A stretch of DNA of 64,000 bases from assembly GCF_014203705.1 (NCBI RefSeq), contig NZ_JACHJR010000001.1:6882001-6946000 (forward strand), given 5' to 3'. Every line of letters begins with the position of its first letter. Position 1 is the first letter of the stretch. The notes below the pieces were generated by a model. That model ran no database searches and was not told the origin of the DNA. It saw only the letters and a list, made by a program, of their open reading frames with translations. This DNA comes from Kitasatospora gansuensis. GTDB lineage: Bacteria; Actinomycetota; Actinomycetes; Streptomycetales; Streptomycetaceae. Position numbers and translations under genes: made by a program. This document shows positions 57,163-64,000 of this stretch, one piece after another.

Positions 57163-59937
57163 TCAGCCGTGAAGGTCGCCGCTCTCCAGGACGGCCAGCC
57201 GCGCCGCCGCCGGCTCGGCCTCGGCCACACCCAGACCGCGGTAGAGGTCCACGGCCTGGCGGAGTTCCGCCGTCGCGGCGTCGCGGTCGCCGGCGAGTTC
57301 GGCGCAGCGGGCGACGCCTTCGAGGGCCTTGGCCTCGATCAGCCGGCTGTTGCCCTCCCGGGCGAGCTGTCGGGCCTCCTGGTACAGGGCGCGCCCTGCC
57401 TGCGGTCCGTGGGTGTCGACGGCGAGGGAGGCCGCGCTGAGGACCACCTCGGCTTCGCCGGCCTGGTCGCCGTACTCGCGCTGGAACGCCCTGGACTGCT
57501 CGAACAGGGCAGCGGCGGCCGTGGTCTCGCCGCTTGCCTGCCGGGCGCGGCCCAGGTCGTGCAGCATGTTGAGTTCGCCGTAGCGCAGGTCGTGTGCACG
57601 GAAGACGGTCAGGGCCCGTTCCAGCAGGTCGGTCGCTCCGGCGACGTCCCCGGTCGCGAGGTGGAGGCGACCCAGATCCTTCAGGCAGTAAGCCTCGCCG
57701 TCAGGCTTGCCGAGGTCGACGTAGATCGCGAGGGCCTGCTCGAAGGCGTCGGCGGCAGCTGTGTGGTCGCCGACGACGGCCCGTAGTTGGCCGAGGCTCC
57801 ACAGGACATTGGCCACGCCGTGCCGGTTGCCGAGCTCCTGCATGATGGTCAGGGCTTCTTCCAGCAGGTCGACCGAGCCGGCGTGGTCGCCGGTCGCCCG
57901 TCTCACCCGGCTGAGGTCCCAGCGCGCGTTGGCTTCGCCGAGTCGCTTTCCCACGGACGTGAAGGCCGCCACCGCCCGTTCCAGGGCGTCGGCGGCGGTC
58001 TCGTACTCACCGGTTGCGTTCCGGGCGCGGCCCAGGCCCCACAGCGCGTGGGCCTCGCCGTGCCGGTCGCCCAGCTCCTGATAGATCGCCAGCGCCCGCT
58101 CGTGCAGACCGTGCGCGGTCCGGAACTCGCCGAGCATGTAGCGGATCCGGGCCACGTCCTCCAGCGCGCAGGCCTCGCCGTGCCGGTCGCCCAACTCCTG
58201 GTAGACCGCCAGCGCTTGCTCGTGCAGCTCGCCCGCGTCCTTGAACTCCGCGAGCGCGTGCCGGACCCGTCCGAGGTCACCCAGCGCCCCGGCCTCGCCG
58301 TGCCGGTCGCCCGTCTCCCGTGCGGCGGCGGCTGCAGCGCGGTGCAGGTCGGCGGCTTGCCGCCACGGCCCGTCCTGGAGCAGGAACGGTGCCACCGACG
58401 CGCTGAGGGCGATCACCCGGGTGGGCGACATGCCGGTGGCCGCGGCCAGCAGGTTGCCGTGTTCGGCCCGCAGCCAGGCGAGCGCCTGGGCCCGGTCGGA
58501 CAGGCGGGGGGCGACCGCGGGCACCGGAGTGGTCGGTGCCGGGGTGGGGCGGCTGTACTGCCCCACGTACTGGTCCGTGCCGGCCGCGCTGTGCTGGTAG
58601 AAGTCGAGCAGCCGTGCCAGGGCTGCCTCGCGCTCGCGGTCGTCTCCGGCGGAGCCGCCTCGTGCCCGGGCGTAGAGGCCGACGAGGTCATGGAAGCGGT
58701 AACGGCCCGGGGTGTGCTCCATGACCAGGTGGTGGTCGAGCAAGGATTCCAACAGGCGCTCCGCCGTGCGCAGGTCACTCCCCGTCAGGTTGGCGGCCGC
58801 GTACGCGTCGAAGTCCGGTCCGGGGACCAGAGCGAGCCGGCTGAAGAGCTGCTGCTCGGGCTCCGGCAGGGCGGTGAAGGAGGTTTCGAAGACCGCGGCC
58901 AGGTCACGGTCCTCGTCGCTGAGCCGGTCGAGGCGGTCACGTTCGTCGCGCAACTCCTCGACCAGGTCCTCGATCCGCAGGGCGCGGCGGTGGCGCAGCC
59001 GGGCGGCGGCAATCCGAAGCGCCAGTGGCAGGTGGCCGCAGAGCGCGACCAGTTCGCCGGTCGCCGGGTGGTCGGCCGGGATACGGCCCGCGCCGGCCAC
59101 CTTGTGCAGCAGCGCGGCCGCCTCGCCCGGCCCGAGGGTGTCGAGCGCCAGGGAGTGGGCATCGTCCAGGCCGGTGAGCCGTCGGCGGCTGGTCACGAGG
59201 ACCAGGCAGCCAGGCGTACCCGGCAACAGCGGCCGCACCTGCGCGGTGCTGACCGCGTTGTCGAGGACGATCAGGGTACGGGTGTCGGCGAGCCGCGCGC
59301 GGAAGAACCCGGCGCGGGCGCCGAGGTCCTGCGGCACCGACTGCGGCGGGACGCCGAGCGAGAGCAGCAGCCGCTCCAGCGCGTCCTCGGCGGAGACGGG
59401 TGCGAGGCCGGCGGTGTGGCCGTGCAGGTCGATGAACAGCTGCCCGTCGGGGAAGCTCGCGCGCATCCGGTGGGCGGCGTGGACGGCGAGCGCTGATTTG
59501 CCGACACCGCCCATCCCGTCGATCGCCGAGATCACCACCATCCCGGCATCGCTGCCGCCGGGGGCCGCCTCGGTCAGTGCGAGCAGCCGGTCCAGCTCCT
59601 CCTTGCGCCCCGTGAACAGCCGTGTGTCGGACGGGAGCTGACAGAGGGTTACGCCGGCGGCCGCCGTACTCCCGGCCCGGTCCTGGACGGACCGCACCGG
59701 GGCGGAAGGTCGCTCGGCGGTGGCGGCCTCGATCAGCTGCTCCCGGGCGGTGGCGTCGAGCCCGAGCGCGGTGGCCAGCCAAGCCACGGAGGACAGGCGC
59801 GGCCGCCGCCGTCCGGACTCGAGCACACTGATCGCGTGCGGCGAGATTCCGGACCGCTCCGCCAACTCCTCCTGGGTCCAACCGGCACGCACCCGGTACT
59901 CACGCAACAGCACCCCGAACCCCGCAGCCACGCTCAT
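57163..59937 (-). CDS. Large XRE/NB-ARC/TPR (STAND-type) regulator
   Basis: 924 aa from ATG 59937 (ATG 59961 is also possible). XRE HTH (about 5-65, GFGVLLREYRVRAGWTQEELAERSGIS), NB-ARC ATPase (about 100-390) with P-loop GMGGVGKSALA, Walker B LIVLDNA, TSRRR, and GHLPLAL, then ten or so TPR units (about 570-910) with repeated ALAVYQELGDRHGEA. Streptomyces proteins of this plan are mainly pathway regulators (AfsR/SARP-like relatives), but the STAND plan also occurs in defence sensors. Divergent from the MMPL gene (262 bp; a dyad CACTTCG-N14-CGAAGTG at 60094-60121 lies between). Confidence 0.88.
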   Translation of the reverse strand: MSVAAGFGVLLREYRVRAGWTQEELAERSGISPHAISVLESGRRRPRLSSVAWLATALGLDATAREQLIEAATAERPSAPVRSVQDRAGSTAAAGVTLCQLPSDTRLFTGRKEELDRLLALTEAAPGGSDAGMVVISAIDGMGGVGKSALAVHAAHRMRASFPDGQLFIDLHGHTAGLAPVSAEDALERLLLSLGVPPQSVPQDLGARAGFFRARLADTRTLIVLDNAVSTAQVRPLLPGTPGCLVLVTSRRRLTGLDDAHSLALDTLGPGEAAALLHKVAGAGRIPADHPATGELVALCGHLPLALRIAAARLRHRRALRIEDLVEELRDERDRLDRLSDEDRDLAAVFETSFTALPEPEQQLFSRLALVPGPDFDAYAAANLTGSDLRTAERLLESLLDHHLVMEHTPGRYRFHDLVGLYARARGGSAGDDREREAALARLLDFYQHSAAGTDQYVGQYSRPTPAPTTPVPAVAPRLSDRAQALAWLRAEHGNLLAAATGMSPTRVIALSASVAPFLLQDGPWRQAADLHRAAAAAARETGDRHGEAGALGDLGRVRHALAEFKDAGELHEQALAVYQELGDRHGEACALEDVARIRYMLGEFRTAHGLHERALAIYQELGDRHGEAHALWGLGRARNATGEYETAADALERAVAAFTSVGKRLGEANARWDLSRVRRATGDHAGSVDLLEEALTIMQELGNRHGVANVLWSLGQLRAVVGDHTAAADAFEQALAIYVDLGKPDGEAYCLKDLGRLHLATGDVAGATDLLERALTVFRAHDLRYGELNMLHDLGRARQASGETTAAAALFEQSRAFQREYGDQAGEAEVVLSAASLAVDTHGPQAGRALYQEARQLAREGNSRLIEAKALEGVARCAELAGDRDAATAELRQAVDLYRGLGVAEAEPAAARLAVLESGDLHG

Positions 59938-60199
59938 CCCCCGATAGCGGTCCAGCCCCATGACGAAATTCGGTGCCGAGTTGCCATGGCACCAACAAAT
60001 CACCCCCAACTGATCGTATCCGAGAAGCCGTTGTCGTAGTACGTCTCGGCCGGTGTCCCGCACTCCCTGGAACGCACCGGAGCACCGACCTCACACTTCG
60101 GTGCGGTGTTTCGTCGAAGTGCCGAGAGCGGAAGCGGACGAGTGGCGCCCGCGGATCCCGACCGGCTCTCGCACGTCGACTGAGCACTGAGGAATCAAC

Positions 60200-62311
60200 G
60201 TGATACGAAGAATGGCGTCCTTGCCCGGTGGACGAGTGGGGAAGTGGGTCGTCCTCGCGCTCTGGGCGGTGCTCCTGGTGCCGGCCCTGATGCTGGCCGG
60301 CCAGCTCGGTGACGTCGAGAAGAACGACAACTCGGCCTGGCTGCCCGGTAATGCGGAGTCCACCAAGGTGGTCGAGCGGGCCGAGAGGTTCCAGCTCGGC
60401 GACACGCTGCCCGCGATCGTGATCTACGACCGGGCCGAGGGCGTCACCCCTGCCGACCTGGCCGAGGCCCAGGCCGACGTCGAAGCGTTCAAGGGCATCG
60501 ACAACGTGGTGGGTCAGCCGCACGGGCCGTTGAAGGCCCAGGACGGCAAGGCCATCCAGACCGTGGTCCAGCTCCACAAGGACCAGACGGGCTGGGAGGG
60601 GATCGGCAAGACCGTCGCCGCGATGAACAAGGTCGGCGAGGAGAACGCCAACGGTCTCGGCTTCCACATCACCGGACCGGCCGGCTACGCGGCCGACTCG
60701 ATCAAGGCGTTCAGCGGCGGAGGCGCCCTGACGACGATCACCGCGCTCGTGGTGGTCGTCATCCTGCTGCTCACCTACCGCAGCCCGGTGCTGCCGCTGC
60801 TGCCGCTGCTGACCGTGGGCGTCGCGCTGGTCACCTCGGAAGCGGTGATCTACCTGTTGGCGAAGAACGTCGGACTCGTCGTCAACAAGCAGACCAGTTT
60901 CATCCTGACCGTGTTGGTGTTCGGTGCCGCCACCGACTACGCGCTCCTGCTCATCTCCCGGTACCGGGAGGAGTTGCTGCGGCACGAGGACCGGCACGAG
61001 GCGATGGCGGAGGCCCTGTACCGCTCCGGGCCCGCGATCGTCGCCAGCGCCGCGACCGTCGCGGTCAGCCTGATGCTGCTGATGCTGGCCACGCTCAACT
61101 CCACCCAGGGGCTCGGGCCGGCCTGCGCGGTCGGTGTCCTGATCGGGCTGCTCGCCATGGTCACCCTGATGCCGGCCCTGCTGGTCGTCTGCGGCCGCTG
61201 GATCTTCTGGCCGGTGAAGCCGTCGTACGGATCGGCCGAGGCGGTCAAGGACGGCATCTGGACCAAGGTCGGCACCGCCGTCTCCGGCCGGCCGCGGATC
61301 GTCTGGATCGGCACCGCGCTCGTTCTCGCCGTCATGGCGATCGGGGTGTTCGGGCTCAAGGCCGACGGGCTCTCCAACAAGGACCAGTTCACCAACGCAA
61401 CGCAGATGGTGGTCGGCGAGGAGATCCGGTCCGGGCACTTCCCGGCCGGGTCGGGCGACCCCGTCCTCGTGGTGGCCAAGGCCGCCTCGGCGGAGCAGGT
61501 GCGGACCGTGTTGTCCGGCGTCCCCGGAGTCGGCGAGGTCTCGGCGCCGATGGTCAAGGACGGCGAGGCCATCCTGCTCGGCGAACTCAAGGACGACCCC
61601 AGCAGCACGACCGCGATGCGCACCGTCGAGCAGGCCAGGATCGCGGTCCACCGGATCGAGGGTGCGGACGCCCGGGTCGGCGGCAGTACAGCGGTCATGC
61701 TCGACACGCAGGAAGCGGCCGCCCGCGACTCCAAGGTGATCATCCCCATCGTGCTGGTGGTGGTGCTCCTCATCCTCGCGCTGCTGCTGCGGGCGATCGT
61801 CGCGCCGCTGCTGCTGATGGCGACGGTGGTGCTGTCGTTCGGAGCGGCCCTCGGCGTGAGCAGTCTGATGTTCCATCAGGTGTTCCACTTCGCCGGTGCG
61901 GAAGCCTCCTTCCCGCTCCTGACCTTCGTGTTCCTGGTCGCGCTGGGCATCGACTACAACATCTTCCTGGTCACCCGGGTGCGCGAGGTGGCACTGCTGC
62001 ACGGCACCCGGCGCGGCGCGCTGACGGGTCTGTCCACCACCGGGGGTGTGATCACCTCGGCGGGTCTGGTGCTGGCCGGTACCTTCGCGGCAATGGCCTC
62101 GCTGCCGCTGGTGTTCGCGGCCGAACTCGGCTTCGCGGTGGCGTTCGGCGTACTGCTGGACACCATGATCGTCCGGTCGGTGCTGGTCACCGCGCTGACC
62201 CTGGACGTGGGCCGGTGGATGTGGTGGCCGAGCAAGCTGTTCAGGCGTCACGACGCCATCGAGCCTCTGGCGGGCAAGCCCGACCTCGAGCCCGTCCTCG
62301 GGGGCGTGTGA
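60200..62311 (+). CDS. MMPL family (RND-type) transporter
   Basis: 703 aa from GTG 60200 (GAGGA 6 nt upstream). Twelve membrane segments in two halves, each with an extracytoplasmic loop: LGDVEKNDNSAWLPGNAESTK and the second loop LKADGLSNKDQFTNATQM are MmpL-typical. Membrane segments carry FGAATDYALLLISRYREELL and ALGIDYNIFLVTRVREV, holding the proton-relay Asp/Tyr pairs. Exports lipids or drugs; substrate unknown. Terminator at 62325. Confidence 0.93.
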   Translation: MIRRMASLPGGRVGKWVVLALWAVLLVPALMLAGQLGDVEKNDNSAWLPGNAESTKVVERAERFQLGDTLPAIVIYDRAEGVTPADLAEAQADVEAFKGIDNVVGQPHGPLKAQDGKAIQTVVQLHKDQTGWEGIGKTVAAMNKVGEENANGLGFHITGPAGYAADSIKAFSGGGALTTITALVVVVILLLTYRSPVLPLLPLLTVGVALVTSEAVIYLLAKNVGLVVNKQTSFILTVLVFGAATDYALLLISRYREELLRHEDRHEAMAEALYRSGPAIVASAATVAVSLMLLMLATLNSTQGLGPACAVGVLIGLLAMVTLMPALLVVCGRWIFWPVKPSYGSAEAVKDGIWTKVGTAVSGRPRIVWIGTALVLAVMAIGVFGLKADGLSNKDQFTNATQMVVGEEIRSGHFPAGSGDPVLVVAKAASAEQVRTVLSGVPGVGEVSAPMVKDGEAILLGELKDDPSSTTAMRTVEQARIAVHRIEGADARVGGSTAVMLDTQEAAARDSKVIIPIVLVVVLLILALLLRAIVAPLLLMATVVLSFGAALGVSSLMFHQVFHFAGAEASFPLLTFVFLVALGIDYNIFLVTRVREVALLHGTRRGALTGLSTTGGVITSAGLVLAGTFAAMASLPLVFAAELGFAVAFGVLLDTMIVRSVLVTALTLDVGRWMWWPSKLFRRHDAIEPLAGKPDLEPVLGGV

Positions 62312-62324
62312 CGACCTTCCGCTG

Positions 62325-62354
62325 CGGGCCTCCCGGCGCCGGCCGGGAGGCCCG
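62325..62354. terminator. Hairpin terminator after the MMPL gene
   Basis: CGGGCCTCCCGGC / GCCGGGAGGCCCG, 13-bp stem, 4-nt loop. Shared with the convergent flavoprotein gene, whose stop is at 62373. Confidence 0.88.
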
Positions 62355-62372
62355 GTAAGGACGAAACGCGGA

Positions 62373-62912
62373 TTACTCCCGCTCGGCGATCGACTGCGCC
62401 ACCGGGCGAAGCAGGTCGAGGACATGCGTCCAGCGGTACGTGTCGGCCGTGGGTGTGCGGGGCACGTAGTCGCCGATCAGGACACCCATCGCCCGGAGCC
62501 GGGCCAGGCTCTCGTCGTACGCCGGGTGGGCCGCCTGGGCGGAGTTGACGTACGGCTGGACGGCGGTCGGGATGCCGAGTCCGTACGCCTCGCAGAGGAT
62601 GCCGAGGGCGAGCGTGTCGGAGATGCCGGCGGCCCACTTGTTGATCGTGTTGAACGTCGCGGGCGCGACCGCGATGGCGTCGGCCGGGGGGAGGGGGCGT
62701 GGGGCGCCGGGTGTGCGCCAGGCCGAACGGATCGGATAGCCGGTCTGGGCCTCGATGGCTTCCTGGCCGATGAAGCCGAGCCCCTGGGGAGTGGCGATCA
62801 CGCCGACCTTCCAACCCTCGGCCTGGGCCGCCGTGATCAGCTCGCCCACTCCGCCTGCGATACCTGATGCGCAGACGACGACGTACAGGAACGGCTCGCG
62901 GTGTTCGGTCAA
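62373..62912 (-). CDS. HFCD-family flavoprotein
   Basis: 179 aa from TTG 62912. Flavoprotein fold of the homo-oligomeric FMN-containing Cys decarboxylase type: YVVVCASGIAGGVGELITAAQAEGWKVGVIATPQG, the PADAIAVAPATFNTINKWAAGISDTLAL block (substrate clamp and FMN contact), then GIPTAVQPYVNSAQAAHPAYDESLARLRAMGV. Reaction not known; may decarboxylate a Cys-containing molecule or simply bind FMN. Confidence 0.87.
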   Translation of the reverse strand: MTEHREPFLYVVVCASGIAGGVGELITAAQAEGWKVGVIATPQGLGFIGQEAIEAQTGYPIRSAWRTPGAPRPLPPADAIAVAPATFNTINKWAAGISDTLALGILCEAYGLGIPTAVQPYVNSAQAAHPAYDESLARLRAMGVLIGDYVPRTPTADTYRWTHVLDLLRPVAQSIAERE

Positions 62913-62940
62913 ACCTGGACTCCCAACTCCTGGCAGAAAC

Positions 62941-62968
62941 AGTGTAGTTCGGGACCTAGATGTCCTAA
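62941..62968 (-). promoter_or_regulatory. Promoter with palindrome upstream of the flavoprotein gene
   Basis: Minus strand: TTAGGA (62968-62963), 16 bp, TACACT (62946-62941). The spacer holds the near-palindrome GGACATCTAGGTCC (62965-62952), a likely repressor site of GntR type. The 166 bp from here to the transposase end contain nothing else evident. Confidence 0.5.
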
Positions 62969-63134
62969 CCTCGATCCGTCTGCGGTGATCACCCGATGTC
63001 TGGTCGCTTCGCTTCGCCCGTTTTGTCCTCTGAGGTGAGGTGGCGGACCTTCGCGTAACGCTGCGGCTGCGCCGGGTTCCACTGGCCCGGTTACCTTCCC
63101 CTCCCTGGTCTTCGTCGGAACGGCTGGTGGTCTG

Positions 63135-64000
63135 TCAGCTCAGGGCCGGCAGGGCGGAGAGCCGCTGCCAGCAGGTCAGGAAGGCTTCGCGCCAAGGCCA
63201 GCTGTTGCTGAGGGTGAGCCAGCGGCGGCGGGCGTGGCGGGTGTGCTTGGCCGGCAGCTGGTAGAGCCGGTAGCGCATGGTGTCGGGTTCGGCGTGGGAG
63301 AGGCCGGGCTGGTCGTGCAGGCCGAGGAGCCGGGTCCAGGCGTCCAGGTCGGCGGCGAGGTTCGCGGCCAGTACCCAGCCTCGGTTGACCTCCCAGGACT
63401 GGGAGGGGAGGTTGTGCAGGCCCAGGGCCTTGTTCGCGCGCACGCGGTCTTCGACGGTGGTGTGGGAGCGGTGCAGGACGTCGAGGAACTGGGGCTGGTG
63501 GGAGCCGGCGATGCCCCAAAGGTGGCGGATGTTGCTGGCCGCGATCGAGTAGCGCCAACCCGTCTTCTTCTCGAACGCGGTCAGGTTGGCCAGCTGGCGG
63601 CGTGAGGGACGGGAACGTCGGACCGTCAGCCGCATCCGATCGGGCCAGCCTGTCCGGGTGTTGAGCCCGGTGAGCTCGGCGACATGTGCGTCACCGTTCA
63701 CGGTGCCGTCCTGGTTCAGTGTGTCCTCCCAGACTGACTCGGGCAGCAGTGCGATGGCCTGCTCATCGGCGGCGGTCATTTTCCAGCCGACCGTGTAGCG
63801 CACCGTGCGGCGTGCTGTGTTGAGGGCTTCGAGGTGCTCCAGCAGTTCGTGGGTGGCTCCGGCGCCGTCGACCCGGACGAGGATCTTCGCCCGGGAGGCG
63901 TCGGGGATCTGCGCCAGCGCCGCGCTCAGCACGGTGAGGTGGTCGGCCACCGTGTTCGCCCCCGCGTTCCCGGGCCGCAGCAGCATTGCCAGGCATTCCT
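63135..64000 (-). mobile_element. IS1380-family transposase, truncated by window edge
   Basis: The C-terminal 285 or more residues of a transposase; the frame stays open to base 64000, so the start is off-window. Recognisable IS1380 blocks: AMLLRPGNAGANTVADHL, ILVRVDGAGATHELLEHL (catalytic Asp-containing strand), YTVGWKMTAADEQAI, then MRLTVRRSRPSRRQ, YSIAASNI and HHxTVEDRVRANKALGLHNLPSQSW. The end of the element is probably between 62970 and 63134, but I could not fix a terminal repeat. Confidence 0.88.

Noticed and set aside
60094-60121. CACTTCG-N14-CGAAGTG as a firm operator feature
   Set aside because: The dyad is real, but the spacing is long and no second copy was found, so it is only mentioned with the flanking genes.
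59900-62425. An 841-codon open frame on the minus strand
   Set aside because: Antisense shadow of the MMPL gene; repetitive His/Gln/Arg/Asp composition and no family features.
1-64000. CRISPR array, rRNA operon or large PKS/NRPS cluster
   Set aside because: No regularly spaced repeat series, no rRNA sequence and no modular synthase domains are seen; the MatB-like ligase is stand-alone.

Overview
The window is high-GC DNA with strong G/C third-codon bias, dense divergent and ATGA/GTGA-overlapping genes, frequent GTG/TTG starts and several apparently leaderless promoters. Together with an mce locus, DUF4184, a DUF4395/thioredoxin pair with a cysteine leader peptide, a ROK regulator and many XRE-TPR type regulators, this points to a Streptomycetaceae chromosome (Streptomyces or Kitasatospora).

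Layout. 1-9512: the 3' part of an mce lipid-uptake operon (YrbE-type permease, six MCE proteins including one lipoprotein, four Mce-associated proteins), all on the + strand and mostly translationally coupled. 9520-18674: lipid and redox housekeeping genes (PlsC acyltransferase, DUF4395 with a Cys leader peptide, thioredoxin, EtfBA behind a pair of palindromic operators, an MFS pump, a MatB-like acyl-CoA synthetase, a P-loop kinase/NUDIX fusion, DUF4184). 18641-38397: ordinary accessory metabolism and regulation (M20 dipeptidase, geranylgeranyl-reductase family protein, GNATs, ArsR-like regulator with an MFS pump, ATP-grasp protein, enoyl-CoA hydratase, nucleotidyltransferase, hexapeptide acyltransferase, methyltransferase, secreted intradiol dioxygenase with a carbohydrate-binding domain, AraC regulator, HutD, MFS/ROK divergent pair, VOC protein, Old Yellow Enzyme/MerR divergent pair, PhzF).

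38406-55224 is a genomic island. It is marked by three direct repeats of the 3' part of a tRNA-Ser(GGA) gene (anticodon loop to 3' end), each followed by a strong hairpin terminator. The repeats split the island into two modules, and no integrase is visible in either. Module 1 (about 38.5-44.6 kb) holds a Shedu-type (DUF4263) nuclease with a small ATGA-coupled partner, a decayed IS3 element, an HTH protein, and a two-gene unit of an Hsp70/HSPA12-like ATPase plus a coiled-coil protein that I do not recognise as a named system. Module 2 (about 44.7-55.1 kb) holds TrmO, an XRE-TPR regulator, two small proteins, an NAD-dependent epimerase, a family-2 glycosyltransferase, an HD-domain protein and an unknown 442-aa protein. 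These are followed by a minimal CBASS (CD-NTase plus a Cap15-like two-TM beta-barrel effector), with a co-directional DisA_N-type (diadenylate-cyclase fold) protein immediately downstream. The two most novel-looking units are the Hsp70/coiled-coil pair and the CBASS/DAC-domain association.

55225-64000: a small secreted Cys-rich protein, a second ArsR-like regulator, a large XRE/NB-ARC/TPR regulator divergent from an MMPL transporter, an HFCD flavoprotein with a candidate operator in its promoter, and an IS1380-type transposase that runs off the right edge. Outside the island the genes look chromosomal. Within it, the Shedu, Hsp70, DAC and CBASS genes have visibly lower GC and less biased third positions, consistent with horizontal acquisition.
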